Below are positions 1-7,381 of a DNA stretch of 28,964 nucleotides, piece by piece. Both the position numbers and the translations under genes were made by a program. The notes below the pieces were generated by a model. That model saw only the letters and a program-made list of their open reading frames with translations. It was not told the origin of the DNA and searched no databases. Location of the stretch: assembly GCA_041854955.1 (NCBI GenBank), contig JBHADF010000011.1, positions 1-28,964 of the forward strand, read 5' to 3'. Source of the DNA: CAMENZ01 sp041854955. Lineage in GTDB: Bacteria > Bacillota > Clostridia > Peptostreptococcales > Anaerovoracaceae. The number at the start of each line of letters is the position of its first letter. The first letter of the stretch is position 1.

Positions 1-1038
1 ACGGGAACCAACGGAAAGACCACAACAACCACCTTGGTGGGAGAAATGTTCAGGAATGCCAAAAAACCTTCCCATGTGGTGGGAAATATCGGCATAGCTG
101 TCATATCCAAAGCTCTGGAATCCAAAGAAGAAGATTGGCTGATTACGGAAACCAGCTCCTTCCAGCTTCAGACCATCAAGTATTTCAAGCCGAGGATTTC
201 CGCTATTTTAAATCTGACGCCGGACCATTTAAACCGCCATCACACCATGGAAGAATACGGTGCCGCCAAAGCCCGCATCTGGGAAAATCAGGATGCCGGC
301 GGCTTCCTCATAATGAACAGGGATGACGAAGCTTCTGTAAAGCTTTGCTTGGAGAATATAAAGGAAAGGCCTAAGGCTAAAGTCCTTTTCTTCTCAAGGA
401 AGGAAGAAGTTGGTTTTGGAGCCTTTATGAAAGATGATGTGCTCTTCATGAAAGACGAAGCCGGAAGCAGAGTTGAAATATGCCACAGAAATGAATTGCA
501 GATTTTAGGCGACCACAATGTGGAAAACGCCCTTGCAGCCATAGCCATAGCCTATTTGGCCGGTATAGATAAGGAAGTCATAAGGGATACCTTGTTGAAA
601 TTTACCGGTGTGGAGCACAGAATGGAGTATGTGGGAGCCGTAGACGGGGTTAGGTTCTATAACGATTCCAAGGGAACCAATGTGGATTCATCAACTACAG
701 CTATAAAAGCTGTCGGTAAGGATATAATCCTCATAGCCGGAGGCGACGGAAAGGGTCAGGATTTTGAGCCTCTTTTCCAAGATTTCGCCGGCAAGGTAAA
801 GCACATGGTGCTCATGGGAAGGGATAAGGATATTTTGGCGAAGACTGCCTATGAAAAAGGATTTGACGGCTATACCCTTTGCAAGGACATGGAGGATTCG
901 GTAAAAACCGCCTTTTCCATAGCGGAAAAAGGGGATAATATATTGCTATCTCCTGCTTGCGCCAGCTGGGATATGTACGACAACTTTGAACAGAGGGGAA
1001 ACCATTTTAAAGATTGTGTGAGAAGATTGGAAGAATAG
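1..1038 (+). CDS. murD: UDP-N-acetylmuramoylalanine-D-glutamate ligase MurD (5' partial)
   Basis: Cytoplasmic Mur ligase that adds D-glutamate to UDP-MurNAc-L-alanine with ATP. The reading frame is open from base 1 and the visible 345 residues begin inside the ATP loop (GTNGKTT), so about 105-115 N-terminal residues lie outside the window. Also visible are the ETSSFQL segment, the LNLTPDHLNRH motif, the AAKARIW lysine that is carbamylated in the family, the GDHNVENALAA motif that opens the C-terminal domain, NDSKGTN, and the LLSPACASWDMYDNF terminal signature. The gene is followed four bases later by ftsW, the order expected in a Gram-positive division cluster. The real start cannot be given; the TTG at 34 is internal. 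It ends with TAG. Confidence 0.96.
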   Translation, partial: TGTNGKTTTTTLVGEMFRNAKKPSHVVGNIGIAVISKALESKEEDWLITETSSFQLQTIKYFKPRISAILNLTPDHLNRHHTMEEYGAAKARIWENQDAGGFLIMNRDDEASVKLCLENIKERPKAKVLFFSRKEEVGFGAFMKDDVLFMKDEAGSRVEICHRNELQILGDHNVENALAAIAIAYLAGIDKEVIRDTLLKFTGVEHRMEYVGAVDGVRFYNDSKGTNVDSSTTAIKAVGKDIILIAGGDGKGQDFEPLFQDFAGKVKHMVLMGRDKDILAKTAYEKGFDGYTLCKDMEDSVKTAFSIAEKGDNILLSPACASWDMYDNFEQRGNHFKDCVRRLEE

Positions 1039-1042
1039 TAAG

Positions 1043-2173
1043 ATGAGAAAAGATACTGCTAAACCTAGCTTGAGAAAAAAAGGCTCGGACCACATGCTTA
1101 TAATTATGGTAGCTGTGCTGACCATTTTCGGTACAGTGATGATATTCAGCGCCAGCTATTACTATGCCATAAATAACTTCGGAAGTCCGTATCACTACCT
1201 TATAAGACAGCTTATATGGCTGACAGGAGGCATAGTAATAATGTGGTTCTTCAGCGTGGTGGATTACCACATATGGTCACGGCTTTGGCTGGTAGCTTAT
1301 GCCGCCGGATTGGTGCTCCTTTTAATGGTTATGATACCGGGCATAGGAAGGACGGCCTACGGTGCCACCCGTTGGATTGAGCTGGGACCCATAACCATAA
1401 TGCCGGGAGAATTGTCCAAGGTGGCCATAATTTTCTTTATAACAGGATATTTTACAAAATACCCTCAGTGGGGCTCTGACCTTAAAAAGGGTATAATCCC
1501 CATAGTGGGCCTTGCCGGTGCATATGCAGGCCTTATCCTGGCCCAGCCCAACATGTCTACGGCAGTTACGGTCTGCCTAATAGCGGGCGGTATGCTTCTG
1601 GTTGTGGGTATGAAATTGATCCACATGGTGGGCTTAAGTGCTATGGCTGTTGCAGCGGGAGCCTTCCTCATATTCAGAGACCCTACCGGCTATAAGTATG
1701 CTCGTTTTATGAGTTTTAGAGACCCCTTCAACGACCCCCTGGATTCGGGATGGAATGTCGTGCAGTCCTTGCTGGCCCTCGGTACGGGAGGAATAACCGG
1801 CCTGGGACTTGGTAACAGCGTTCAAAAGACTCTCTATCTGCCCATGCCGCAAAATGACTTTATCTTGGCTATAATAGGGGAAGAGTTGGGATTTTTCGGA
1901 ATTTTGTTTTTAGTATTGGCCTACCTTGTGCTCATTTGGAGAGGCTGGAAGATTGCCATGAATGCCAAGGATTATACAGGTATGCTCTTGGCTTCGGGAA
2001 TCACCATGATGGTGGGAATACAGGTCATAATCAACTTTGCCGTAGTGACATCTTCCATGCCGCCTACGGGAGTTATCTTGCCCTTTATAAGCTACGGCGG
2101 AAACGCCTTGTGGATTTTCATGGCCATGATGGGAATACTGCTCAACATATCCAAATCTGCAGAGCTGCACTAA
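1043..2173 (+). CDS. ftsW: FtsW/SpoVE-type peptidoglycan glycosyltransferase
   Basis: SEDS-family membrane protein that polymerises lipid II into glycan strands together with a class B penicillin-binding protein at the septum. The 376 residues contain about ten hydrophobic segments after a short basic N-terminus. Family hallmarks are GATRWIELG (around 107-115), PGELSK (121-126), the MPQNDFILAIIGEELG segment whose Asp272 matches the catalytic aspartate of SEDS enzymes, and the C-terminal PPTGVILPFISYGG. It starts four bases after murD and is followed by murG, so the three are probably cotranscribed. In spore formers the gene at this locus can be spoVE; the sequence alone cannot separate FtsW from SpoVE, but it is not RodA by context. 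Confidence 0.93.
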   Translation: MRKDTAKPSLRKKGSDHMLIIMVAVLTIFGTVMIFSASYYYAINNFGSPYHYLIRQLIWLTGGIVIMWFFSVVDYHIWSRLWLVAYAAGLVLLLMVMIPGIGRTAYGATRWIELGPITIMPGELSKVAIIFFITGYFTKYPQWGSDLKKGIIPIVGLAGAYAGLILAQPNMSTAVTVCLIAGGMLLVVGMKLIHMVGLSAMAVAAGAFLIFRDPTGYKYARFMSFRDPFNDPLDSGWNVVQSLLALGTGGITGLGLGNSVQKTLYLPMPQNDFILAIIGEELGFFGILFLVLAYLVLIWRGWKIAMNAKDYTGMLLASGITMMVGIQVIINFAVVTSSMPPTGVILPFISYGGNALWIFMAMMGILLNISKSAELH

Positions 2174-2198
2174 GCAAAACATTAAGCAAGGAGAAAAG

Positions 2199-3311
2199 AT
2201 GCGTTTAATAGTTACCGGCGGAGGCACGGGTGGACATATATATCCGGCCATAGCCATAGCCGATAAATTTAAAGAAATGGAACCGGACTGCGAAATCCTT
2301 TATGTGGGAAACATCGAAGGTATCGAAAAGGATGTGGTTCCCAAGACGGGCTATCCCATGGAAATGGTGGACGCCAGATGGCTCAATAAGTCAAATCCCT
2401 GGCAGCTTATAAGGACCGGAGTCCGGGTAATAAAGGGAATTTTGGAAGCAAAGCGAGTTATGAAAAAATTCAAACCTGACGCGGTTATAGGGACGGGAGG
2501 CTATGTTTGCTTCCCTGTCATAGTGGCAGGACACAGCTGCGGAGCCAAGACCTTTATCCATGAGCAAAACGCCTACCCCGGACTTGCCAACAGAAAGCTC
2601 CAGTCACGGGTTGAGAAAATATTTCTCGGCTTCGGCGGAGCAGCACAGTATTTCACGGAAAAGGAGAAAATCCGTGTTTCCGGAAATCCTGTCAGGAAGT
2701 CCTTCTTTGAAGCCCGAAAGGCGGAAGCCAGAAAAAAATTAGGTTTCGGAGAAGAGGATTTTGTGGTATTCTCTTTTGGGGGAAGCTTGGGAGCGGAAAA
2801 GATAAATGATGCGGTTTTCCCGTTGATGAAAGAATTAAACGGGAAAAAAGGAACCGCCATGGTCTTCGGAACGGGAAAGTGGTATTATGATGCCGTGCTT
2901 AAGCGAGCCGCCGATGAAAATATAACCATAGAGGAAAACATAAAAATAAAAGACTATATAGACGATATGGAAAACTATTTGGCTGCCTGTGATTTGGTGA
3001 TTTCAAGGGCAGGTGCATTATCCGTGGCGGAAACCACCGTCTGCGGTAAAGCCTCCATATTGATACCTTCGCCCAATGTGACGGGAAACCACCAGTATTA
3101 TAACGCAAAGGCAGTGGCCGATGTCGGTGGGGCTATTCTATTGGAAGAGAAGGATATGACCCCGGAAGCCTTGAAGGATAAGGTGCTGGAACTTATGGAC
3201 AACCCGTTTCATCTGGAAAAGATGTCCGAGGCAAGTCTTAAAGCTGCACCCGCTATGGCTTTGGACATAATTTATGAACAGGTAAAGGAAACTCTTACGA
3301 AAAAGATGTAG
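2199..3311 (+). CDS. murG: UDP-GlcNAc:lipid I N-acetylglucosaminyltransferase MurG
   Basis: Peripheral membrane GT-B glycosyltransferase that converts lipid I to lipid II on the inner membrane face. The 370-residue length is normal for the family. The N-terminal glycine loop GGGTGGH is at residues 7-13, HEQN at 121-124, SGNPVR at 161-166, the second glycine loop FSFGGSLGA at 191-199, and the UDP-GlcNAc site SRAGALSVAE at 269-278. The start has an AAGGAG ribosome site just upstream. The gene lies 25 bases after ftsW and 22 before ftsQ, giving a murD-ftsW-murG-ftsQ block. Confidence 0.97.
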   Translation: MRLIVTGGGTGGHIYPAIAIADKFKEMEPDCEILYVGNIEGIEKDVVPKTGYPMEMVDARWLNKSNPWQLIRTGVRVIKGILEAKRVMKKFKPDAVIGTGGYVCFPVIVAGHSCGAKTFIHEQNAYPGLANRKLQSRVEKIFLGFGGAAQYFTEKEKIRVSGNPVRKSFFEARKAEARKKLGFGEEDFVVFSFGGSLGAEKINDAVFPLMKELNGKKGTAMVFGTGKWYYDAVLKRAADENITIEENIKIKDYIDDMENYLAACDLVISRAGALSVAETTVCGKASILIPSPNVTGNHQYYNAKAVADVGGAILLEEKDMTPEALKDKVLELMDNPFHLEKMSEASLKAAPAMALDIIYEQVKETLTKKM

Positions 3312-3333
3312 TTTTGTAAAAAAAGGAGAGGCT

Positions 3334-4083
3334 TTGAGGGAAGAGAGAGTTAAAAACCGGAAAAAGCGGAAAATAAAGTTTTGGGTCAAGGTAGCAACCT
3401 TCCTTGGGATTTGTGCTGTCCTTGTATTCGCTTTTAAGGCGCCTTTTTTCAATGTTAAAAAATTCGAGGTGAGAGGAAACGGATATTATACTGCCGAAGA
3501 AATCATCAACATGGGTAATTGCAAGACGGGAAAAAACATTTTTATCGGCACTGACTGCAAGGATATAGAGAGGCGCCTGGAAAAGGATGCCTATATGGAA
3601 AAGGTCAGAGTGAGATGGAAGCTGCCTAATACCATAATAATAGAATTGACCGAAAGAAAGCAGATGGCCGCCATAGTTTACGGCAGCAAGTTTGTAGTCA
3701 TAGATTCCGACGGAACTGTGCTCAGAAAAACCTCCGTAGAGCCCAAAATCACCATCATAAGCGGCTTGACCATAAGCAAGCTGAAGGTGGGAGAAGTCAT
3801 CGAAGCAGAGGAAAAGGTGCTGCTGAGACAGACCTTGGAAATACTGGAATCCATGAATAAAAATGACATGTATTTTACTGCCATAGAGATATCCAAGAAA
3901 GAGGTAAAGGCCCATATTTTGAAAAGCCTCATTTGTAAGGGAACCTCCGAGCATATTATGGAGGCTATGGAAAGTAAATATTTGCAGCTGGTGATAAAGG
4001 ATCTCTTTGAAAAGGACATAGAGAGGGGGACCTTGAAAATAAGCGGGGAGAAATTCATATCCTTTACGCCTCGTATAGACTAA
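3334..4083 (+). CDS. ftsQ: Cell division protein FtsQ/DivIB (POTRA)
   Basis: Single-pass bitopic division protein of the FtsQ/DivIB family, which with FtsL and FtsB/DivIC regulates septal peptidoglycan synthesis. The 249 residues comprise a very basic cytoplasmic N-terminus (1-16), one transmembrane helix (about 17-34), then the POTRA domain beginning FFNVKKFEVRGN and the FtsQ beta-domain with YGSKFVVIDSDGTVL. The start is TTG, supported by AAAAGGAG at 3321-3328 with a five-base spacer; no ATG fits better. It is the last gene before a terminator-like hairpin, so it probably ends the upstream operon. Sequence is divergent, as usual for this family, so the assignment rests on topology, POTRA start and position. 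Confidence 0.9.
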   Translation: MREERVKNRKKRKIKFWVKVATFLGICAVLVFAFKAPFFNVKKFEVRGNGYYTAEEIINMGNCKTGKNIFIGTDCKDIERRLEKDAYMEKVRVRWKLPNTIIIELTERKQMAAIVYGSKFVVIDSDGTVLRKTSVEPKITIISGLTISKLKVGEVIEAEEKVLLRQTLEILESMNKNDMYFTAIEISKKEVKAHILKSLICKGTSEHIMEAMESKYLQLVIKDLFEKDIERGTLKISGEKFISFTPRID

Positions 4084-4108
4084 CCGGTTTTTAGGGAAAG
4101 GATATGGC

Positions 4109-4142
4109 AGCTTGGCCTCGTGTATGACGGGCCTTGCTTTTT
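4109..4142 (+). terminator. Probable terminator after ftsQ
   Basis: The arms AGC-TT-GGCCT (4109-4118) and GGGCC-TT-GCT (4129-4138) pair around a ten-base loop with a TT/TT internal loop, followed by a five-T run. The stem is imperfect, so strength is uncertain, but it sits where the division operon should end before the ftsZ promoter. Confidence 0.5.
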
Positions 4143-4183
4143 ATGTGTAAAAAACCTTCAAAAAGCCTAAAAAAATAGTGCAT

Positions 4184-4211
4184 TTGCACTGAATTTATGA
4201 TATGATATAGT
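4184..4211 (+). promoter_or_regulatory. ftsZ promoter
   Basis: A -35 box TTGCAC (4184-4189) and a -10 box TATAGT (4206-4211) are separated by 16 bases, about 50 bases upstream of the ftsZ ATG. The -35 box overlaps a perfect inverted repeat AGTGCA-TT-TGCACT (4177-4190), which could be an operator. The assignment is by consensus matching only. Confidence 0.6.
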
Positions 4212-4261
4212 GAATAATTGGGAAAACCAAAGGAAGTAATGTGCAGGAGGTAGAACTTAAG

Positions 4262-5446
4262 ATGCTACAGTTTGATACCAATGTGGATAAAGGTGCGGTA
4301 ATAAAGGTCATCGGAGTCGGCGGCGGCGGTTGCAACGCAGTGAACAGAATGGTGGAGGCCCAGCTTAAGGGCGTCGATTTTATCGCAGTAAATACAGATA
4401 GACAGGCTTTGAACAGATGCTCCGCGGAGACTAAAGTTCAAATAGGAGAAAAGCTGACAAAGGGACTGGGAGCCGGAGCCAATCCGGAAATCGGTCAAAA
4501 GGCAGCAGAGGAGACCTTGGATGATATCGCCGAGTTAATCGACGGTTCGGATATGGTGTTTATTACTGCCGGTATGGGTGGCGGCACCGGAACGGGAGCA
4601 GCTCCCATAATAGCAAAGACTGCCAAGGATATGGGCATCCTCACCGTAGGTGTGGTTACCAAGCCCTTCTCCTTTGAAGGCTCCAAGAGACGCAAACAAG
4701 CAGACTTAGGTATAAACTTCCTGAAAAAATATGTTGACTCATTGGTAATAGTGCCTAACGACAAGCTTCTCCAGACTTGCGAGAAGAATACATCCATGAT
4801 AGATGCTTTCAAGATGGCTGATGATGTTTTGCGCCAGGGAGTTCAGGGTATTTCAGACTTGATTTCCGATGAAGCTATGATGAATGTGGACTTTGCCGAT
4901 GTAAAATCCGTTATGACGGACAGAGGCATAGCTCATATGGGTGTGGGAAAGGCCACCGGCGAAAAGCGTGCAGCTGAGGCTGTCAAGGCGGCCATCGAAA
5001 GTCCTCTTCTTGAGACTACCATCGACGGAGCTAAGGCTATCCTGCTCTATGTTGTAGGCGGCTATGATATAGGTATGATGGAAATCAACGAAATCGCCAG
5101 CCAGATTGAGGAACAGGCCGACAGAGACTGCATACTCATCCTGGGTACTGCCATAGATGAAAACCTGAACAACGAAGTAAAGGTTACAGTAATTGCAACC
5201 GGCTTTGATGAGGGTTTAGAATCACAAGGTCCGGGAAGCAATAACGTGCCCACCCTGCAGGTGCCTGAAAGCTCGAAGGCTACAGGACTGGGAAATGGGC
5301 ATACAGCTCCTGAAAGCCCGGTAACAGAGGACGTAATCGGCAGGGTCGAAGGCCTCAGCGGAACAGAGGTTACATTACAGGATATCCTCATGAAAGAGGA
5401 CGAAGATCAGGGAACCTCAAGATTTGAAATTCCAAGCTTTCTTTAA
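4262..5446 (+). CDS. ftsZ: Cell division tubulin homologue FtsZ
   Basis: GTP-dependent tubulin-like protein that forms the cytokinetic Z ring. From the chosen ATG it has 394 residues: VIGVGGGGCNAVNRM near residue 17, the tubulin signature GGGTGTG at 106-112, the T7 loop NVDFADV at 208-214, a variable acidic/Ser-rich linker, and the C-terminal conserved peptide FEIPSFL that binds membrane tethers. The ATG at 4262 is preferred because AGGAGG lies at 4245-4250 and the protein then begins MLQFDTNVD like other Gram-positive FtsZ; an in-frame GTG at 4241 would overlap that ribosome site. ftsA is absent nearby, so another tether such as SepF is likely. It has its own promoter and a 3' terminator. 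Confidence 0.98.
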   Translation: MLQFDTNVDKGAVIKVIGVGGGGCNAVNRMVEAQLKGVDFIAVNTDRQALNRCSAETKVQIGEKLTKGLGAGANPEIGQKAAEETLDDIAELIDGSDMVFITAGMGGGTGTGAAPIIAKTAKDMGILTVGVVTKPFSFEGSKRRKQADLGINFLKKYVDSLVIVPNDKLLQTCEKNTSMIDAFKMADDVLRQGVQGISDLISDEAMMNVDFADVKSVMTDRGIAHMGVGKATGEKRAAEAVKAAIESPLLETTIDGAKAILLYVVGGYDIGMMEINEIASQIEEQADRDCILILGTAIDENLNNEVKVTVIATGFDEGLESQGPGSNNVPTLQVPESSKATGLGNGHTAPESPVTEDVIGRVEGLSGTEVTLQDILMKEDEDQGTSRFEIPSFL

Positions 5447-5454
5447 GAAAATAT

Positions 5455-5477
5455 AAGCCGGTTGTAAACCGGCTTTT
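5455..5477 (+). terminator. Intrinsic terminator of ftsZ
   Basis: A perfect nine-base stem AAGCCGGTT / AACCGGCTT with a GTA loop ends in a short T-tract (TTTT). It begins eight bases after the ftsZ stop. The tail runs straight into a putative extended -10 promoter. Confidence 0.75.
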
Positions 5478-5478
5478 G

Positions 5479-5487
5479 TGGTAAAAT
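5479..5487 (+). promoter_or_regulatory. Extended -10 promoter for the rRNA methyltransferase operon
   Basis: TG-G-TAAAAT (5479-5487) fits an extended -10 element with no good -35 box 17 bases upstream. If used, transcription would start near 5494, only about eight bases before the ATG at 5502, giving an almost leaderless mRNA. Confidence 0.45.
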
Positions 5488-5501
5488 ACAGGTGTCCTTC
5501 C

Positions 5502-6284
5502 ATGAGAGAGATAAGTTCAAAAGATAATAAAATATATAAATTAACCGAACAGCTTACACAAAAAAAGCACAGAGACAGAACAGGCCTGTACTTGATAGAG
5601 GGAAGCAATCTCATAGAGGAAGCTGTGAAAAATCACGGGGAGATAGAAACAATAATTTTAGATGAGGTTTTCCCAAGGGAAAGCCTCTTTGACAAATATC
5701 CCCATTTGGAGGCTAAGGCTTTTCTTTTAAAGGATAAGCTTTTCCAAAGGCTTTCCCAAACGGAACACAGTCAGGGAATAATGGCCATAGTGAAGAAGCG
5801 GGACTTTTCAAAGGACGAGGCAAAGAACTTGAGCCCGTCGGCAAACTTCGTGATTTTGGACAGGCTTCAGGACCCGGGAAATATCGGCACCATATTGAGA
5901 ACTGCCGATGCTGCAGGGTATGCCCTCGTAATTGCCATGAAGGGAACCGGGGATGTTTTTTCTCCCAAGGTGGTTCGGTCGGCAACCGGCTCCCTGTTCA
6001 GAGTGCCTGTATTATTGCTTGAAGATGGGGCAGAGCTGAGAGAGCTGATCAGGGCTGCGGGGAAACGGCTGGTAGCCACAGCTGCAGATGGTGAACGCTG
6101 CTATTATGAAGAAAATTTAAAGGAAAACATAGCCCTCATCATAGGAAATGAGGGGCAGGGGATTTCACCGGAGCTTATGGAAGCGGCGGAATGCAAGGTG
6201 AGACTTCCCATGAAAGGGAATATAGAATCTCTTAACGCCAGTGTGGCGGCAGGGATTTTGATGTATGAGGCGGTTAGAGTCTAA
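5502..6284 (+). CDS. SpoU/TrmH-family RNA 2'-O-methyltransferase (YsgA/RlmP-like)
   Basis: SAM-dependent SPOUT enzyme that methylates ribose 2'-OH in RNA. From ATG 5502 it has 260 residues: an N-terminal SpoU substrate-binding domain (KKHRDRTGLYLIEG near 21-34), then the knotted SPOUT domain with LQDPGNIGTILRTADAAG, SPKVVRSATGSLFRVP, ALIIGNEGQGI and the final LNASVAAGILMYEA. The position immediately before pheST matches B. subtilis ysgA, whose product RlmP forms Gm2553 in the 23S A-loop; that specificity is inferred from synteny. A GTG at 5478 is in frame but lies within the terminator/promoter region, so the later ATG is chosen, although no good ribosome site precedes it. Confidence 0.9.
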   Translation: MREISSKDNKIYKLTEQLTQKKHRDRTGLYLIEGSNLIEEAVKNHGEIETIILDEVFPRESLFDKYPHLEAKAFLLKDKLFQRLSQTEHSQGIMAIVKKRDFSKDEAKNLSPSANFVILDRLQDPGNIGTILRTADAAGYALVIAMKGTGDVFSPKVVRSATGSLFRVPVLLLEDGAELRELIRAAGKRLVATAADGERCYYEENLKENIALIIGNEGQGISPELMEAAECKVRLPMKGNIESLNASVAAGILMYEAVRV

Positions 6285-6325
6285 GGACGCCTCTATAAAT
6301 TATTAGAAAGGTAAGGCAATCTGAA

Positions 6326-7348
6326 ATGCAGGAAAGATTAAAAAATATCTTAGAGGATGCGAAGAAGCGCATAGAGACGGCAAAGGCTCTTCAGGAGGTT
6401 GAAGACCTGAGAGTGAAATTCATGGGTAAAAAAGGCGAGCTCACGGAAATTTTAAAGGGAATGGGAAAGCTTGACCAGGAAGAAAGAAAAGAAATGGGCA
6501 GAATCGCCAACGAAACGAAGGCGGAGATAGAAGGAATACTCAATAAGGCCTATGAAAGCCTGAAAGCCAAGGCGAGAGAGGCACAGCTCAAGGCGGAGAA
6601 AATAGATGTGACAGAGCCGGGCAAAGAGGTAAAGATAGGAACCAAGCACCCCTTAACCGTGACCATGGAGGAGATAGCCAAAATCTTCAAATCTATGGGC
6701 TTCACCTTGACGGAAGGCCCTGAAGTGGAAACCGTATTCAACAACTTCGATGCTTTGAATGCGGGACCGGACCATCCTGCCAGAGATTGGACAGATACTT
6801 TCTATATAAGCGAAGATATACTTTTGAGAACCCAGACCTCACCGGTGCAGGTGAGAACCTTGCAGTCACAGAAGCCTCCCATCAGAGTTTTTGCTCCGGG
6901 AAGATGCTTCCGCTGCGATACCCCCGATGCCACCCACAGCCCTATGTTCCATCAGGTAGAGGGCCTGGTGGTGGACGAAGGTATAACCATGGCAGACCTT
7001 AAAGGTGTTCTTGACAGCTTTGCAAAGCAAATGTTCGGAGAGGAAACCAGGACTAAATTCAGACCTCACCACTTCCCCTTTACAGAGCCGTCAGCAGAGA
7101 TGGATGTGAGCTGCTTTAAGTGCGGCGGCAAAGGATGCCGAGTTTGCAAGGGCTCCGGCTGGATTGAAATCTTAGGTTGCGGTATGGTACACCCTAATGT
7201 GCTCAAGGAAGGCGGCATAGATACGGAGAAATATACGGGCTTTGCCTTCGGTATGGGCGTGGAGAGAGTAGCCATGCTGAAATACGGTATAGACGATATT
7301 CGACTCATGTATGAAAACGATATGAGATTTATCGAGCAGTTCAAGTAG
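6326..7348 (+). CDS. pheS: Phenylalanine-tRNA ligase alpha subunit
   Basis: Catalytic subunit of the alpha2-beta2 class II enzyme that charges tRNA-Phe. The 340 residues show an N-terminal coiled-coil arm (about 1-90), the catalytic core from HPLTVTMEEI, the motif 2 region FRCDTPDATHSPMFHQVEGL and motif 3 GFAFGMGVERVAML near the C-terminus. A four-cysteine cluster (Cys263, 266, 271, 274 in CFKCGGKGCRVCKG) could bind zinc, a feature common in Firmicute PheS. The 41-base upstream gap is too short for a T-box, so no amino-acid-responsive leader is seen here. It is followed by pheT after 33 bases. Confidence 0.98.
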   Translation: MQERLKNILEDAKKRIETAKALQEVEDLRVKFMGKKGELTEILKGMGKLDQEERKEMGRIANETKAEIEGILNKAYESLKAKAREAQLKAEKIDVTEPGKEVKIGTKHPLTVTMEEIAKIFKSMGFTLTEGPEVETVFNNFDALNAGPDHPARDWTDTFYISEDILLRTQTSPVQVRTLQSQKPPIRVFAPGRCFRCDTPDATHSPMFHQVEGLVVDEGITMADLKGVLDSFAKQMFGEETRTKFRPHHFPFTEPSAEMDVSCFKCGGKGCRVCKGSGWIEILGCGMVHPNVLKEGGIDTEKYTGFAFGMGVERVAMLKYGIDDIRLMYENDMRFIEQFK

Positions 7349-7381
7349 TCGATTTCATAGATTTAAGGAGATGTAAGCACC

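Noticed and set aside
3295..3954. Long minus-strand open frame opposite ftsQ
   Set aside because: It is antisense to a clear FtsQ gene, has no ribosome site and its composition follows the plus-strand codons.
4241..4261. GTG start for ftsZ
   Set aside because: It would place the AGGAGG ribosome site inside the gene; ATG 4262 is preceded by that site and gives the usual MLxFxTN start.
6285..6325. T-box or attenuator in front of pheS
   Set aside because: The gap is 41 bases, too short for a T-box, and no T-box sequence or terminator hairpin is present.
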